NCBI RefSeq assembly: GCF_033568475.1
Contig: NC_133123.1
Coordinates: 132,590,930-132,654,929 of the forward strand
Origin: Henckelia pumila
Taxonomy: Eukaryota > Streptophyta > Magnoliopsida > Lamiales > Gesneriaceae
Reading direction: 5' to 3'
DNA length: 64,000 nucleotides
The translations under genes and the position numbers were made by a program. The notes under the pieces were generated by a model, which searched no databases, was not told the origin of the DNA, and saw nothing but the letters and a program-made list of their open reading frames with translations. Each line of letters opens with the position of its first letter. Position 1 is the first letter of the stretch. Positions 32,877-44,311 of the stretch are shown here, in pieces.

Positions 32877-35800
32877 ATGCAGGTCGTAGCGCTAGTCAGC
32901 GGTGGCAAGGACAGCTGCTACGCAATGATGAAATGCCAAGAATACGGCCACCAGGTCTCTCCTCTCCCATACTACGCGTGTAATTTAACTTGGATTATGC
33001 GTTTTTATTTGTTGAAATTGCAATTAGCAATTGCAGATTGTAGCACTGGCGAATTTGATGCCCGTTGATGATGCCCAAGACGAGCTTGATAGTTACATGT
33101 ATCAAACAGTAAGTTTAAGTTCTGTATCAACTCAATTAATTGATGGCAGTTGATGCACGTTTCTGTCACATTTACAAATTGCCTCTGGATCGACCATGCA
33201 GTGGCATAATGGACTAATGTTATCAGCTATCCGTTATGAATAGTAGTGCGAACTATTAAAGTTGTAATTATTGCATTCAACTTTTGCATATGTTAACCTG
33301 CAACCACCTCTGGAGATATCTATGAAAATTAGTTTACGTCAACTAGGAGGAATCATGTATTTGAAGGCACCTTTATCACACTGGCTATGCAAAATCATCG
33401 ATGATTTGATTCTGTTATTCATACCAGTTATCTCACAAGCATTGAATGTGTTTTGCAGGTTGGTCACCAGGTAGTTGTTAGCTATGCACAATGTATGGGG
33501 TTTCCCTTATTTCGGAGACGAATTCAAGGATCTACCAGGCAAGTAATTTATTTGGGGAGATTTTGGCAAAACAATCTGTTTCAGTGCCCAGCAAACAATA
33601 TTATGATTTTGTAACTCCATGCTAGCAGCCTAGCATGTTGAGTGGGAGATCCTGTTTACTGATGCTAGGGTCTGTGGAATTGTGATACTGAATATTTACT
33701 GCTACAATGTCGCAGTCTTTGGAATCGAGATATTTCATTTTGAAGTTTTTTTCTTAGTTCTAACCACACCTAACTGGTTTGAATAATATAAGGGTCAAAA
33801 TAATTATATACTTGAGATCATCCGTGAGTTATTTATTGAATTTATTCTTAACATTTCAAAGATTTTTTTATAAAGCCATGAGGAATGAAGAAAGTGAAAG
33901 TAACTCTCTGTGACAAGTAAACACATCCATATCTCTATATTCGTGTCAGAGTTTTGATATCAGATATAGTCAGCAGTGTTTGTCTTCGTGTCCATGAGCG
34001 GTGTAAGTGCTGCATGTCACACTCGAAACATCTTAGCAATTCATCTTACAATTTTGAAAGTTGTCGTCTATATATGTTTAACATAGGCACTTGTTATGTC
34101 TCTCAAGAGTCAAGAACTATCAGACTTAAAAGGCATCGAGGACAATGTCAGGTGCCCTGTGTGTGTAAGCTGCATTTCTGTCCACTAAGCAGAAGAGCTC
34201 ACAAGTGGTCACCTTCTAAATGTGTCAAAGCTAATCAATCAATTTATTTTAGCGGCCCCAGTAACATATTTTATTTTCTATCTGCTACTAATTTCTCGAT
34301 GATTATTTTGACATTTGAGCTGGTTTATGTGACATGCTTGAAGCTTATTGTCGCATGTGAATATTATTAGTTTCTAGAGATGCACCTTATGAAGTTTGTG
34401 TAATATTTACTGGTACTTCCAATTTTTTGACAGGGCATTTCCACTTTGTAATTTGTTATTTTGGGCTTGTCAGACATCAGGGCCTTAATTACAACAGAAC
34501 TCCTGGGGATGAAGTTGAAGATATGTTGATCCTCTTAAAAGAAGTGAAACGACGGATCCCTTCCGTCTCAGCAGTCTCCTCTGGTGCAATTGCATCTGAC
34601 TATCAAAGACTGCGTGTGGAAAGTGTATGTTCTAGGTTAGGTCTTGTTTCTTTGGCGTATTTGTGGAAGCAAGATCAGTCGTCTCTCCTTCAACAAATGG
34701 TAAACTTTATCCATGATATTGACGCTTATACAATGTGAATCATCATTGCTAATTCTTTTGTTTGCTTAAAAAATGGTAAGAATTACTAAATTATAACACC
34801 AATTGATTATGCCTTTCGTTGTATCCAGATAAGAAGTGGAATTATCGCTATCACGGTAAAGGTATAAGCTTCAGTTAGCTTTTAGTTTTTTTATTTTAGA
34901 ATCAGCGGTAGTGATGTTGTTCTGTTGTGCACCTCTTATGATTTATTATAGCCTGCATTTTATTTGATGTACAACATTTACAATTTGATTGATGCCTGAA
35001 TCATAATTCAGCTTTTTCCTTTGCAACATTTAATCTCAAAGTCAAATTTTTATTTATCCCTGGTTTGACTTGTAGATATTGATCCTCCTTAAGCTATGAA
35101 AAATAATTTTTTTGGGTCTAAAACTTGTTTATGTTTGTCGTCTATTTTTTTTATAGGTAGCAGCTATAGGTTTGAACCCATCAAAGCACTTGGGGAAGGA
35201 AATAACACAGTTGGAGTCCCATCTCCACGAGCTAAAAAAGTATGCTTGTCTGATAAACTGAAATTCTGTTTTTATCTTTGCAGCAATAATCATCTCAATG
35301 GTTTATTGGCAGGTTGTATGGGATAAATGTTTGTGGTGAAGGTGGAGAATATGAAACTCTCACTCTGGACTGTCCTCTCTTCAAAGTAAGCTTACCCTTT
35401 TCCCTTCAAAAACCTTCTCTAGTTTTTAAGCTGATGGTGTTGGTTGGTACAATTTGGGTGCATCATAATTGCTAATTCATTGTTATTTCTCTGTTGGAAG
35501 ATTTTATGCTTAGTTCTTTTTTTTTTCTTCTTTTTTTGTGTGAGGGTGCGGGAGGTGGGGGTACCTCTTTTCATCAAATGTATTAAAGTATAGGTCCTTT
35601 TCAGAATGCTCGAATCGTGCTGGATAAATTTGAAGTTTTCTTACATTCGCCAGATCAAATAGCTCCTGTCGGAGTCCTCCATCCCTTAGAGTACCATTTG
35701 GAGAAGAAGATGGGATCAGTGCCTGCCAATGATAGTGCTATAAACAACAAGGTCACTATGGGGGAGTTTGATTTGGTATGTGAAGTACTGGGAGACTGCC

Positions 35801-38746
35801 AAAATATTTGTGAACCCCAATGCCCAAAAAGTGATGTGATTTCTGACTGTTCACTGGACACAAAGCAAGAATTTCACATATCAAAATCCAAGAAGAACGA
35901 TACCTTTTCCATTGCCTGCTGGCTGCAAGATGCCTCTGAAACCTCAGCAGGTTTGATTAAATATGATGGAATGATTCAGTGGCAATAGTAAATTCCCGTG
36001 TCGATCCTAAGTGCAAGCTTTCTGGTTTGCTTAATTTGACAGATTTGCAAGTAGATATGGAGGCGGTTCTAACAAAACTTGAATTGCTTCTTGGCAAATT
36101 TTCTTGTTCTTGGGAGAATGTTCTTTATATTCATCTATATATAGCCGAGATGAATGAGTTTGCACGAGCAAATGAAGCTTATGTGAAATTCATTAGACAG
36201 GAAAATTGTCGTTTTGGCGTACCGTCACGTTCTACTATTGAACTTCCTCTATCACAAGTTGGTCTGGGAAAAGCTTGTATTGAAGTTTTGGTGTCGAGTG
36301 ATCTTACTAAGAATGTTTTGCATGTTCAGAGTATTTCGTGCTGGGCTCCTAGTTGTATTGGTCCATACAGCCAGGTTAGATGTCTTTCAAGGGCAATATG
36401 TTGTCACTGTTTCTTTTTCTTTGCACTCATGAAGCTTTGGTGACTGATAAGTTTCTTTATTCTCTTCTTTTGTTTGTTAAATTTCAACTTTTTTTGCCAC
36501 TACGGAGAGTGGCATAGTGTAGATGGCATGATGGATTTTCCTTGATTAATCCTTGTTAGTTGTTTCTTTCCATTTCTAGAGGTCAATGAGACTGGGAGAT
36601 TGTTGATAGTGTGATACATGCCATGTGCAGTTCTGAAATATGTTTTGTTCTACAGCAGGTTGTTACGTCTTAGGAAATCTAATCTAAATAGTAAAATTAC
36701 AAGTGCTACATTGCTGATAATTCTTAGAACTGTTACATGTAAGAGTGATTAAAAGTCAAACCTTTTTACTAGAACTTCAACATTAGCTAGGAGTTGGATT
36801 GCCCTACTTTTACATGCGGCCCACTTTATAAAAATATTTCTGACCAGCTTCTGTCAATGATAGTCACGAGAACTTGCTTTGAAGTTTTTCCCCCCCCCCC
36901 TTTTTTTTTGGAATTTTTTAACCTAGATTAGATTTTTCCTTGTATTTAAAATATCAAATTTACTTTTTCTTGCGTAACTTTAATTTGATGCAGCGAATAA
37001 TGTAGAAGTTGATTGAATCTATCCTCGAACTCCTAAACAAGGTGAAATGTAGCCATGTATTTTGTTGGTCTAGCACCGTAGGAGATGCCCCTGCCCCTTG
37101 AGGCAAGGATATGTTAGAACTGCTATACTAAATGATTATCTAATTTCTTCACGGCAACTTGTTTTTGGCAGTTAAAAGATTCCTATCCCTTAACTCTGTT
37201 TGCAACTTGTGTTAGTTGACACTCATTTATTAAATTATATTATAAATGTTCCAGGCTACCTTGCACCATGATGTCCTCTATATGGCGGGACAGTTAGGGC
37301 TTGACCCGCCGACGATGTTGATTGGGGATGAAGGTCCTGCTTCTGAGCTTAAACAAGCTCTTGAAAGTTGTGAAGCTGTGGCAAATTGTTTCAACTGTTC
37401 AATATCTTTGTCTGCCCTTTTCCTGATCATTTACTGTTCGAAATCTTTGAATTCATCGGACAGAAATTCCATTGAGAATCAGAAGAATGTTTGCCTAATG
37501 CAAATGAAGTTACGCTCAGATGGTCAAAGCAGGTCCATGCCACTTGCGAGTGACCCCATTGTTTTATATGTTCTTGTTCCTGATCTGCCTAAAAGGTGAC
37601 CAACCTATGTACCTGCCTGCCTACTTATTCTAGATAACTTGCGGCATTGTTTGTGTGATTTCCAAGTCGTTTCCCAGACAAAAAGAGGATTAAAAAAGGA
37701 ATGGACAATTATTTTGAGATTATCATATTATTATATTTAAGTGCATGCTCTAGTCTTTGCCTATGGTGCACGTCTGCTTCAAACCTATGTCAATATGTGG
37801 CAACAAAATAAAGTGGAGTGCATGATTGATGTTCTAGTGATTGTCGTCAATTTAATCTACAGAGCTTTGGTGGAAGTGAAACCCATGCTTTACACAGGGG
37901 AGAATGTTAAGATTCTAACTGAGGTCGCCAAACAAGAGTCATATACAAGGCAAGCTTATTGGGGATTTCAGCATGAAAGTTGGCATAATGATTGTTGTCA
38001 GGAGTGTATGGTTCCTGGAAGATTAGTCACTGCCGTCATATCTGTTTCAAAGGAAGTTGTGGCTAAGATCTGCTCTCTATCTGCAAGTGTTTACAATGAA
38101 TCAGATTGCGAACCTGATCGTGAACATCAAATTGCAAGGATGGCAGAATTCTGTATTTATCTTGTTGATAAAGTCCTCTTGGAGAATGATTTCTCTTGGG
38201 ATGATATTGTGGTTAGTGTTCTTCTCTGTTGAGACTAATTATAGTCAAGGCATTATTATCTTGTTCTCCGAAAAATCCCGATTCTCATAAATCAATTAAG
38301 AAATATGCATATGTAAGTATAATTTGTACGGCAACATAAAATGGTCGATCAAGTAGTGTAACTATTAATGTCTCATAATCAAATATTAGGTTGAAAATGT
38401 TTTACTTTGGTTTCCATCCAAATTATTGAGCATGACTGAAGAATGCTTTTACTTCCCATGCTTCATGTGTGTTTCTTATGCTGTTATGTCTAATTTTTTC
38501 CTCTTCTTACTCATACTTCATTCTCTGTAGACTCTGAAAATCTATTTCGCAACAACCCTTCACACCTCCCATGGAAAATTGTTGACGATCTTCACTCGTG
38601 TATTCGATGAATTCGGTCAGATGAGCATGAGAATAGACACAGATAAAGAACCAATATTCAACCTTGTTCCTGTCTTGGGTGCTGGAAGGTCTGCGGCTTC
38701 TATGGATGACATACTAACCTGTGAGCTTTATGCTAAGAAATCGTAG
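32877..38746 (+). CDS. DPH6: Diphthine--ammonia ligase (DPH6) with C-terminal RidA-like domains, 12 exons
   Basis: The enzyme amidates diphthine on elongation factor 2 with ATP and ammonia, the last step of diphthamide synthesis in the cytosol. Exons by eye: 32877-32954, 33037-33108, 33459-33538, 34474-34699, 34829-34861, 35157-35239, 35313-35385, 35605-35950, 36043-36374, 37255-37595, 37863-38211, 38531-38746, giving 742 residues, close to plant homologues. The N-terminal ATP-pyrophosphatase domain (about 1-235) has the P-loop-like SGGKDS at 8-13 and GEGGEYETLTLDCPLF near 200-215. RidA/YjgF-like domains follow (about 325-440 with ENVLYIHLYI, and from 441 with LYMAGQLGLDPPT). The start is the ATG at 32877; the upstream in-frame triplet is GTG. 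Intron 3 uses a GC donor (33539), the rest GT-AG. All exon phases fit and no lesion was found. The RidA role in plants is unclear. Confidence 0.93.
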
Positions 38747-40762
38747 TTCACATCATGTATGTTTTGGATCGATCATAGCATCTTGCCGAGGAGGCCAGGT
38801 TTGGTATTGACACACAGACTTTATTATTTGATCTTGCCATTGATGTACACGGTTATTTGACTTACATGTTCTCATGGTTTTGATCATATCTCATGTACTA
38901 TTTGGTCCTGTTTTTGACACAAATGCTGCAAATGACGATGCATAATTTTGTTCTCAACGCGGTATCAGCTTATCACTGTGTCATGTACTTGTCTAGTGAT
39001 AGGCTATGATGTTGGGACACAGATGTACAAATTACAGGGATGTATAATTTATGAATGATATGGTAATGATATGACTATTTTTCTTTTTACATTGGGATGG
39101 AGTGGAGGAAGGATTTCTTCGCTTTCAGTTCAAACCCACACACCTCTACACCTCTCCCCCAAAGGGTTTATGACTTGTGTTTGGATAAAGAGTGACTTTG
39201 TGTTGATATGATATAAACGATGTTAGCCCGAAGAATGTTATTCTGAGTAATCTAGTGGGTGTCCACTCTGTGGTTGCTCTTTCCATTAAATTCTTGAGCA
39301 TGCTCGTTAGTGTGTCTACGACAATATCAATTAAACCAAATGGAAACCTGAATGCAACCGTCAGGGAGCTAGCACTTCTGCAGATTGCTTCTAAAACAAA
39401 CATATCAAAGAGAAAGGCATTCGTTTTGTTTTTTTTTTTTTTTGTTTTTTTTTTTTTTTTTTTTTTAGAGTAAGAGAGAGGCATTTGTATTCGCAATATC
39501 TTTTAAGAAACAAGAGTTCGATCTTTTTTCGTTTCTGTTGGATCATTCTTACTCGTGTCTAATGCAAACTAATGTTTCAAAAGCTTGAAGTCGAACCATT
39601 TGCCTGCAAAGCTTCCGCGTGTAACTTTTTTGTTTAGTTTGTTAACTTTGTTTTGACAAGAGGAAATGGGGAAGTAAGAATTGACAATGTTGTTTTTGCG
39701 TGAAAAAAGTTTAATATTTTCGATTTACATCAATATTCAGATCCATCCACCGAGTGTAGCATGTGGATCGTGATGTGCGGTCGAAGAACACAATATGGTC
39801 TCCTGGGGTTAATTCCTTGTTGTAACTGGAAAAAACCTTATAAACCCAACATGTGTCTAATTACAATTCTACTAATTACAGCACACCCTTCATGGATTAC
39901 CACATACTGTGCAAGGAAACATGACAGTATACAACCATAAATTGCTTGGTCAAATTTTTTCAAAACCCTTTCTCCATTTTGTTAGTGTATTTGTTTCCAA
40001 ACACAAAATTGAGTTTATAGAGACTTCAGTTGACGCACACATCCTTTCATATATATTCACTTCTATCAAGTGATTTGCAAGTGGTGCACACTCTTGAATG
40101 GATTGTTGCTTCTCATTCCTCCTAATAAACACGAAGACCATACTTTTCACAAGAAATCCAAATTACCGGCTCCAACTCCAAAATGACAGCAACAGAGTTG
40201 ATGAATTAAGCTTCATCCACTAAGAGCAAGTACGTTTTTTTTTTCCCATGTTTTAATAACACCATTTATTTAAATAATAAACAACACTTGTTGTAAAGGG
40301 AAACTTGGGGGTCGCCTAACGTAGGGTTAATTAATTGCACCAATCTTATTGTGAAATTTCTAAAAAACATAAAACTTTTTAAAGATATTAATAAGCTAAT
40401 ACATCATCATTTTTTCAATCGAACAAATTGCACACTTATTCATAAAATCTCCCAAAATTGGTTTTCTAAAGATGAATGATAAAAAAAAAAATAAAATTAA
40501 TTACTAGGCGTATCTTGGCAAGTTTACATCTCTGATACAGTCTTAGTTAGTGTTTGAGAATTTTTAGGAAGCATTTTTGATTTTTTTTAGACAAGTTATT
40601 GATGCAATTAGCTTTGTAACCAGGATTTTCAATCTGACAGCAGAAATACAAAACCCAACAAATTATTTATTCAGTGTGTTTTGTGGGCTTGACCTTTAAG
40701 TTTCAACTGCATGGAAGCCAAATTTAAAGCAAAATCCCTGCTGATAGTTGCTCTTCCGGCTC
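38747..40762. other. Intergenic region DPH6 to PPR gene
   Basis: About 2 kb, AT-rich, starting with the DPH6 3' UTR. A T-rich run (39429-39467) is simple sequence. No coding frame with homology that I recognise. Confidence 0.6.
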
Positions 40763-42544
40763 ATGAGTATAAGATATATAAACACGCAGTTGTCTAAAAA
40801 ATTCAAGGTTTGGTCCACGAATCGCCAATATTATACCACAATTTCTTCAGACCATAACCAGCAAAAGCTCATTTTCCTGTTACAATCATGCAAGAAAACT
40901 TCTCAAACTGCTCAGATTCACGTTTCAATGATCAAAGCTGGTCTCGACCACGTTCCATTTCCATTGAGCAAGCTTCTTGCACACTCTTCATTGCAAGACA
41001 TCAGCTACGCAGACTCTATTTTCGAGAATGTAAAAAGTCCAAACATTTATATGTTTAATGTAATGCTTAGAGGGTATTCAATCAGCGACGAACCGAAATT
41101 GGGTATTGTTTTATTCAACCGCATGAGGGTTCAGTGTCAGAGTCCAGATTTCTTGTTTGATCAGTTCACGTATGTTTCCGTTTTGAAATGTTGTGCTTGT
41201 TTGGTGGCGGGTTGGACTGGGATTGGGGTTCATTCCATTGCTCTGAAATCTGGGTTCGATTTGTTTGTCAATGTGAAGAACTCGCTTTTACATTTTTATT
41301 GTGTTTGTGGGGGGATCGAAGATGCCCATCGGCTGTTTGTTGAATTGGGTGACAGAAGGGATTTGGTGTCGTGGAACATTTTAATGGGTGGCTATCTTTG
41401 TGCGTCTAAATTTGATGTGATTATTGATTTGTTTATGAAATTGTATAGGAATGGTTTTAGTGTTAGTGTGACTACAATTCTTGGCGTTTTATCAGCTATT
41501 AGTGAAACAAGAAATGTTTCCTTAGCAAAGTGCATACACATGTTCTGCTTAAAACTTGGGTTTTTGTTGGATTTAAACGTGGCCACTTCTTTGATTTCTA
41601 TGTACGGGAAACAAGGATTCATTGATTCAGCTAGCCAGATCTTCGATGAAACCAATGTCAAAAATGATGTTGTTTTATGGAATTCTTTAATCGATGGTTA
41701 CGTGACTACTGGCCTTTTAGAAGAGGCGTTGGAATTGATTCGTTCAATGGAGCAGAGCAGGTTGAAACCTAATTCCTCTACTCTGGTAAGTTTGCTTTCT
41801 GCTTGCTCTGCATCCGGGGCCCTTGCTCTTGGTCAATATATACATGATTATGTGAAAGAGCTACGGTTGGAATTAGATGTGGTACTTGGCACTGCCCTGG
41901 TCGACATGTATGCGAAAACTGGATTGCTCGAGAAGGCAACCAATGTTTTTGACAAGATGGAGAACAAAGATGTAAAAACTTGGACTGCCATGATTTTGGG
42001 TTTGGGGGTTCATGGCCAAGCAAAACGAGCAAATCTGTTATTTCACCGAATGGAGGAACAGTGTGTGCCCAATGAGGTAACGTTCTTGGCCGTACTGAGT
42101 TCTTGTAGTCATGGAGGACTGGTAATGGAGGGGATAAGCTGTTTTAGAATAATGGTCACGAGGTATGGCCTGAAGCCGAAGACTGAACATTACGGGTGTC
42201 TAATCGATCTTTTGGGACGTGCTGGATTGCTGGAAGAAGCGTATGATCTGATGAAGGAGTTGACATTAGAGAAGGACTCCACTGCTTGGCGTGCATTGCT
42301 TGGGGCGTGTAGAGTGTATGGGAAAGTTGATTTGGTGGGGCGTGTGAAGCGAGAATTGGACAAAATTTGTAATGAACATCCTGCTGACTTGCTTAGTGTC
42401 AGCAGTACCTATGTCGTGGCGGGGATGATACCACCGAATGGATATGAGTGGGGGAGAGATGATCAGATGGTGAAAAAGGTGAAATCTAAGCAATCTGGAA
42501 AGAAGGAAGCTGGACTTAGTACTGTTGAGTTGAGTAACTACTAG
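40763..42544 (+). CDS. Pentatricopeptide repeat protein, PLS class with E-type tail, probably mitochondrial
   Basis: An intronless 593-residue protein. The ATG at 40763 (MSIRYINTQL) is chosen; the frame is open a little upstream but only with non-ATG triplets. The N-terminus (about 1-30) is rich in Arg, Lys, Ser and Thr and lacks acids, typical of a mitochondrial or plastid presequence. Some 12 PPR motifs of the P, L and S kinds follow (for example NIYMFNVMLRGY, DLVSWNILMGGY, DVVLWNSLIDGY, DVKTWTAMILGLGVHG), then NEVTFLAVLSSCSHGGLV and an E-like tail (about 490-593) with AWRALLGACR. There is no DYW deaminase domain. Such proteins bind single organelle RNAs and act in C-to-U editing, often with a DYW partner. 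Layout resembles Arabidopsis At1g26900, but this is from memory. No lesion was seen. Confidence 0.92.
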   Translation: MSIRYINTQLSKKFKVWSTNRQYYTTISSDHNQQKLIFLLQSCKKTSQTAQIHVSMIKAGLDHVPFPLSKLLAHSSLQDISYADSIFENVKSPNIYMFNVMLRGYSISDEPKLGIVLFNRMRVQCQSPDFLFDQFTYVSVLKCCACLVAGWTGIGVHSIALKSGFDLFVNVKNSLLHFYCVCGGIEDAHRLFVELGDRRDLVSWNILMGGYLCASKFDVIIDLFMKLYRNGFSVSVTTILGVLSAISETRNVSLAKCIHMFCLKLGFLLDLNVATSLISMYGKQGFIDSASQIFDETNVKNDVVLWNSLIDGYVTTGLLEEALELIRSMEQSRLKPNSSTLVSLLSACSASGALALGQYIHDYVKELRLELDVVLGTALVDMYAKTGLLEKATNVFDKMENKDVKTWTAMILGLGVHGQAKRANLLFHRMEEQCVPNEVTFLAVLSSCSHGGLVMEGISCFRIMVTRYGLKPKTEHYGCLIDLLGRAGLLEEAYDLMKELTLEKDSTAWRALLGACRVYGKVDLVGRVKRELDKICNEHPADLLSVSSTYVVAGMIPPNGYEWGRDDQMVKKVKSKQSGKKEAGLSTVELSNY

Positions 42545-43779
42545 CCAGAATTTTTGGTGACACAAGGCAACCAGTTCACTAGCATACTACAACATTTTGT
42601 GTCTGAAACTTCTAATATATTTGTGGTATATTTGGATTGTGGTATATTTAGACGTGTTCAGAGCAAGGAGATCCCCAAGTGATCGAAGAAAATATTTTGA
42701 TGTGGGGAAGCCGTGACCGTCGAGTGATAACGAGTGCCGTAGCTTCTTGATGAAGTCGACCCTTTCCACATACCATCTGATTGCGTGTGGGTTGATGCCC
42801 ATGAGAGAACGTCAAATCAAGGCCAAGATATGGGGAGAGCAAGAGTCAAAAAACATGAAATGAACCAAAACCTATCAAGCCTCGGTCGAGTGAGCACGTT
42901 AGGATATCTGAGGTACAAGCAGAGTTAAACTTCTGGGAATTGCTCATGTTTTTGTTCGAAGGTATTTAATCTTCTCCAGCGGTATTGTTTTTTATCTGGA
43001 AATTGGAACAAAATATGATTGATGCAATGCTTTTTCTCCATTACTGTTTCAAATGCAGTTCATATTCAGTTTTGCCTGATCCAATTCAATTTTAGTATCA
43101 CCCTTTTCATCATTATCGTAATCTGAACATCATTAATTTTCCCAAGACATATGACGTATTGGAGAATGAAATTGCGTATGCACAAACATTTTGTTAAAAC
43201 ACAATATTCGAATATCAGCCACTGAATACACATGGGAGAAAATCTCAAGAATTTTTTTTTAGAAACGAGCAATTTAGTTATTTCTAGGCCACAGCAAAAA
43301 GAATGAGTGTTTGTTTCAATGGACGGGGCCTGCTACAATTGTAATCATGCTACAGCATTACATTACAAAAATAAAACGCACAGGCGAAAAATAGTAATAT
43401 CAGCGTTCTCTTGACACCAATCAGTGCGCTCCTACGAGAGATTAGTGTTTCCACAGTGGTAATCGACCGATGCAATTTTAGAAACTCGATACCTCTAAAT
43501 TTCATTGGAAAAATCAATAAACAGCTCAAAACCCACCTAAACGAGTGGCAAATGGCTGATCTTAAGCAATTCGAACTACTTTTTTTAAAAATAATAATAA
43601 TTTTATTAGTTTTTTTTAACATGTCAACATGGTTGAACAAATTTATGCAAATTTTATTAAAATAAAATATATACATAAAGAACTTATGTACGTTAATAAA
43701 CATGGTTGGAAAAAACTTACGAATTTTTTTTGCAAATTTATGAATATTTTGACTAATTTTGGATATTATAAAATATTAA

Positions 43780-43820
<41 letters not shown>

Positions 43821-43973
43821 TTTGCTATCTTGCCCACTCACCGTGCCCACCTAATGTGCCCACCATGAGGTGACACTCAACTATTGGATGTGATGAATTG
43901 TGCGTCCAATAGTTGAGTGTCACCTCATGGTGGGCACATTATGTGGGCACGATGGGTGGGCAGGATAGCAAAA

Positions 43974-44027
<54 letters not shown>

Positions 44028-44311
44028 TATTTTAAAAAAAATCATCTAGACGTTGTCCAAGCGGGAGCTTAGGCACCTGGGGACGTTAGGCGGCCAACCG
44101 CCTGCCCACCTACCGCCTAGCACTTTTTTTACAACCTTTGCTAACATGTATATGCATGATAAACTTTAAAATCACAATTTCATTACCCATTAAAATTAAA
44201 AGCAACATGCAAGATAATAAAAAGGTAAATATTGCATCTATCACCACATTCTAATCTAGCCTTTTTTTTGTTGTATGATCTACCCTGTTTAAACTCCCAA
44301 TAGAAACATTA
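42545..44311. other. Intergenic region PPR gene to DUF3353 gene (convergent 3' ends)
   Basis: About 1.77 kb holding the 3' ends of two convergent genes. It is AT-rich with a MITE at 43820-43973 set in TA microsatellites (about 43782-43816 and 43976-44025). Around 44090-44110, GGCGGCCAACCGCC is a short palindrome. No gene recognised. Confidence 0.6.
43820..43973. mobile_element. Fold-back MITE in a TA microsatellite
   Basis: Nearly perfect inverted arms of about 69 bp (outer ends TTTTGCTATC and GATAGCAAAA) enclose a loop of about 16 nt. It is flanked by long TA runs on both sides, so a TA target duplication (Stowaway-like) cannot be told from the background. It has no coding capacity. Confidence 0.82.

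Noticed and set aside
35655-35861. Minus-strand frame inside DPH6 exon 8
   Set aside because: A shadow of the real coding exon on the plus strand.
42600-42850. Minus-strand frames downstream of the PPR gene
   Set aside because: Two overlapping frames without known domain; more likely 3' flank or a decayed repeat.
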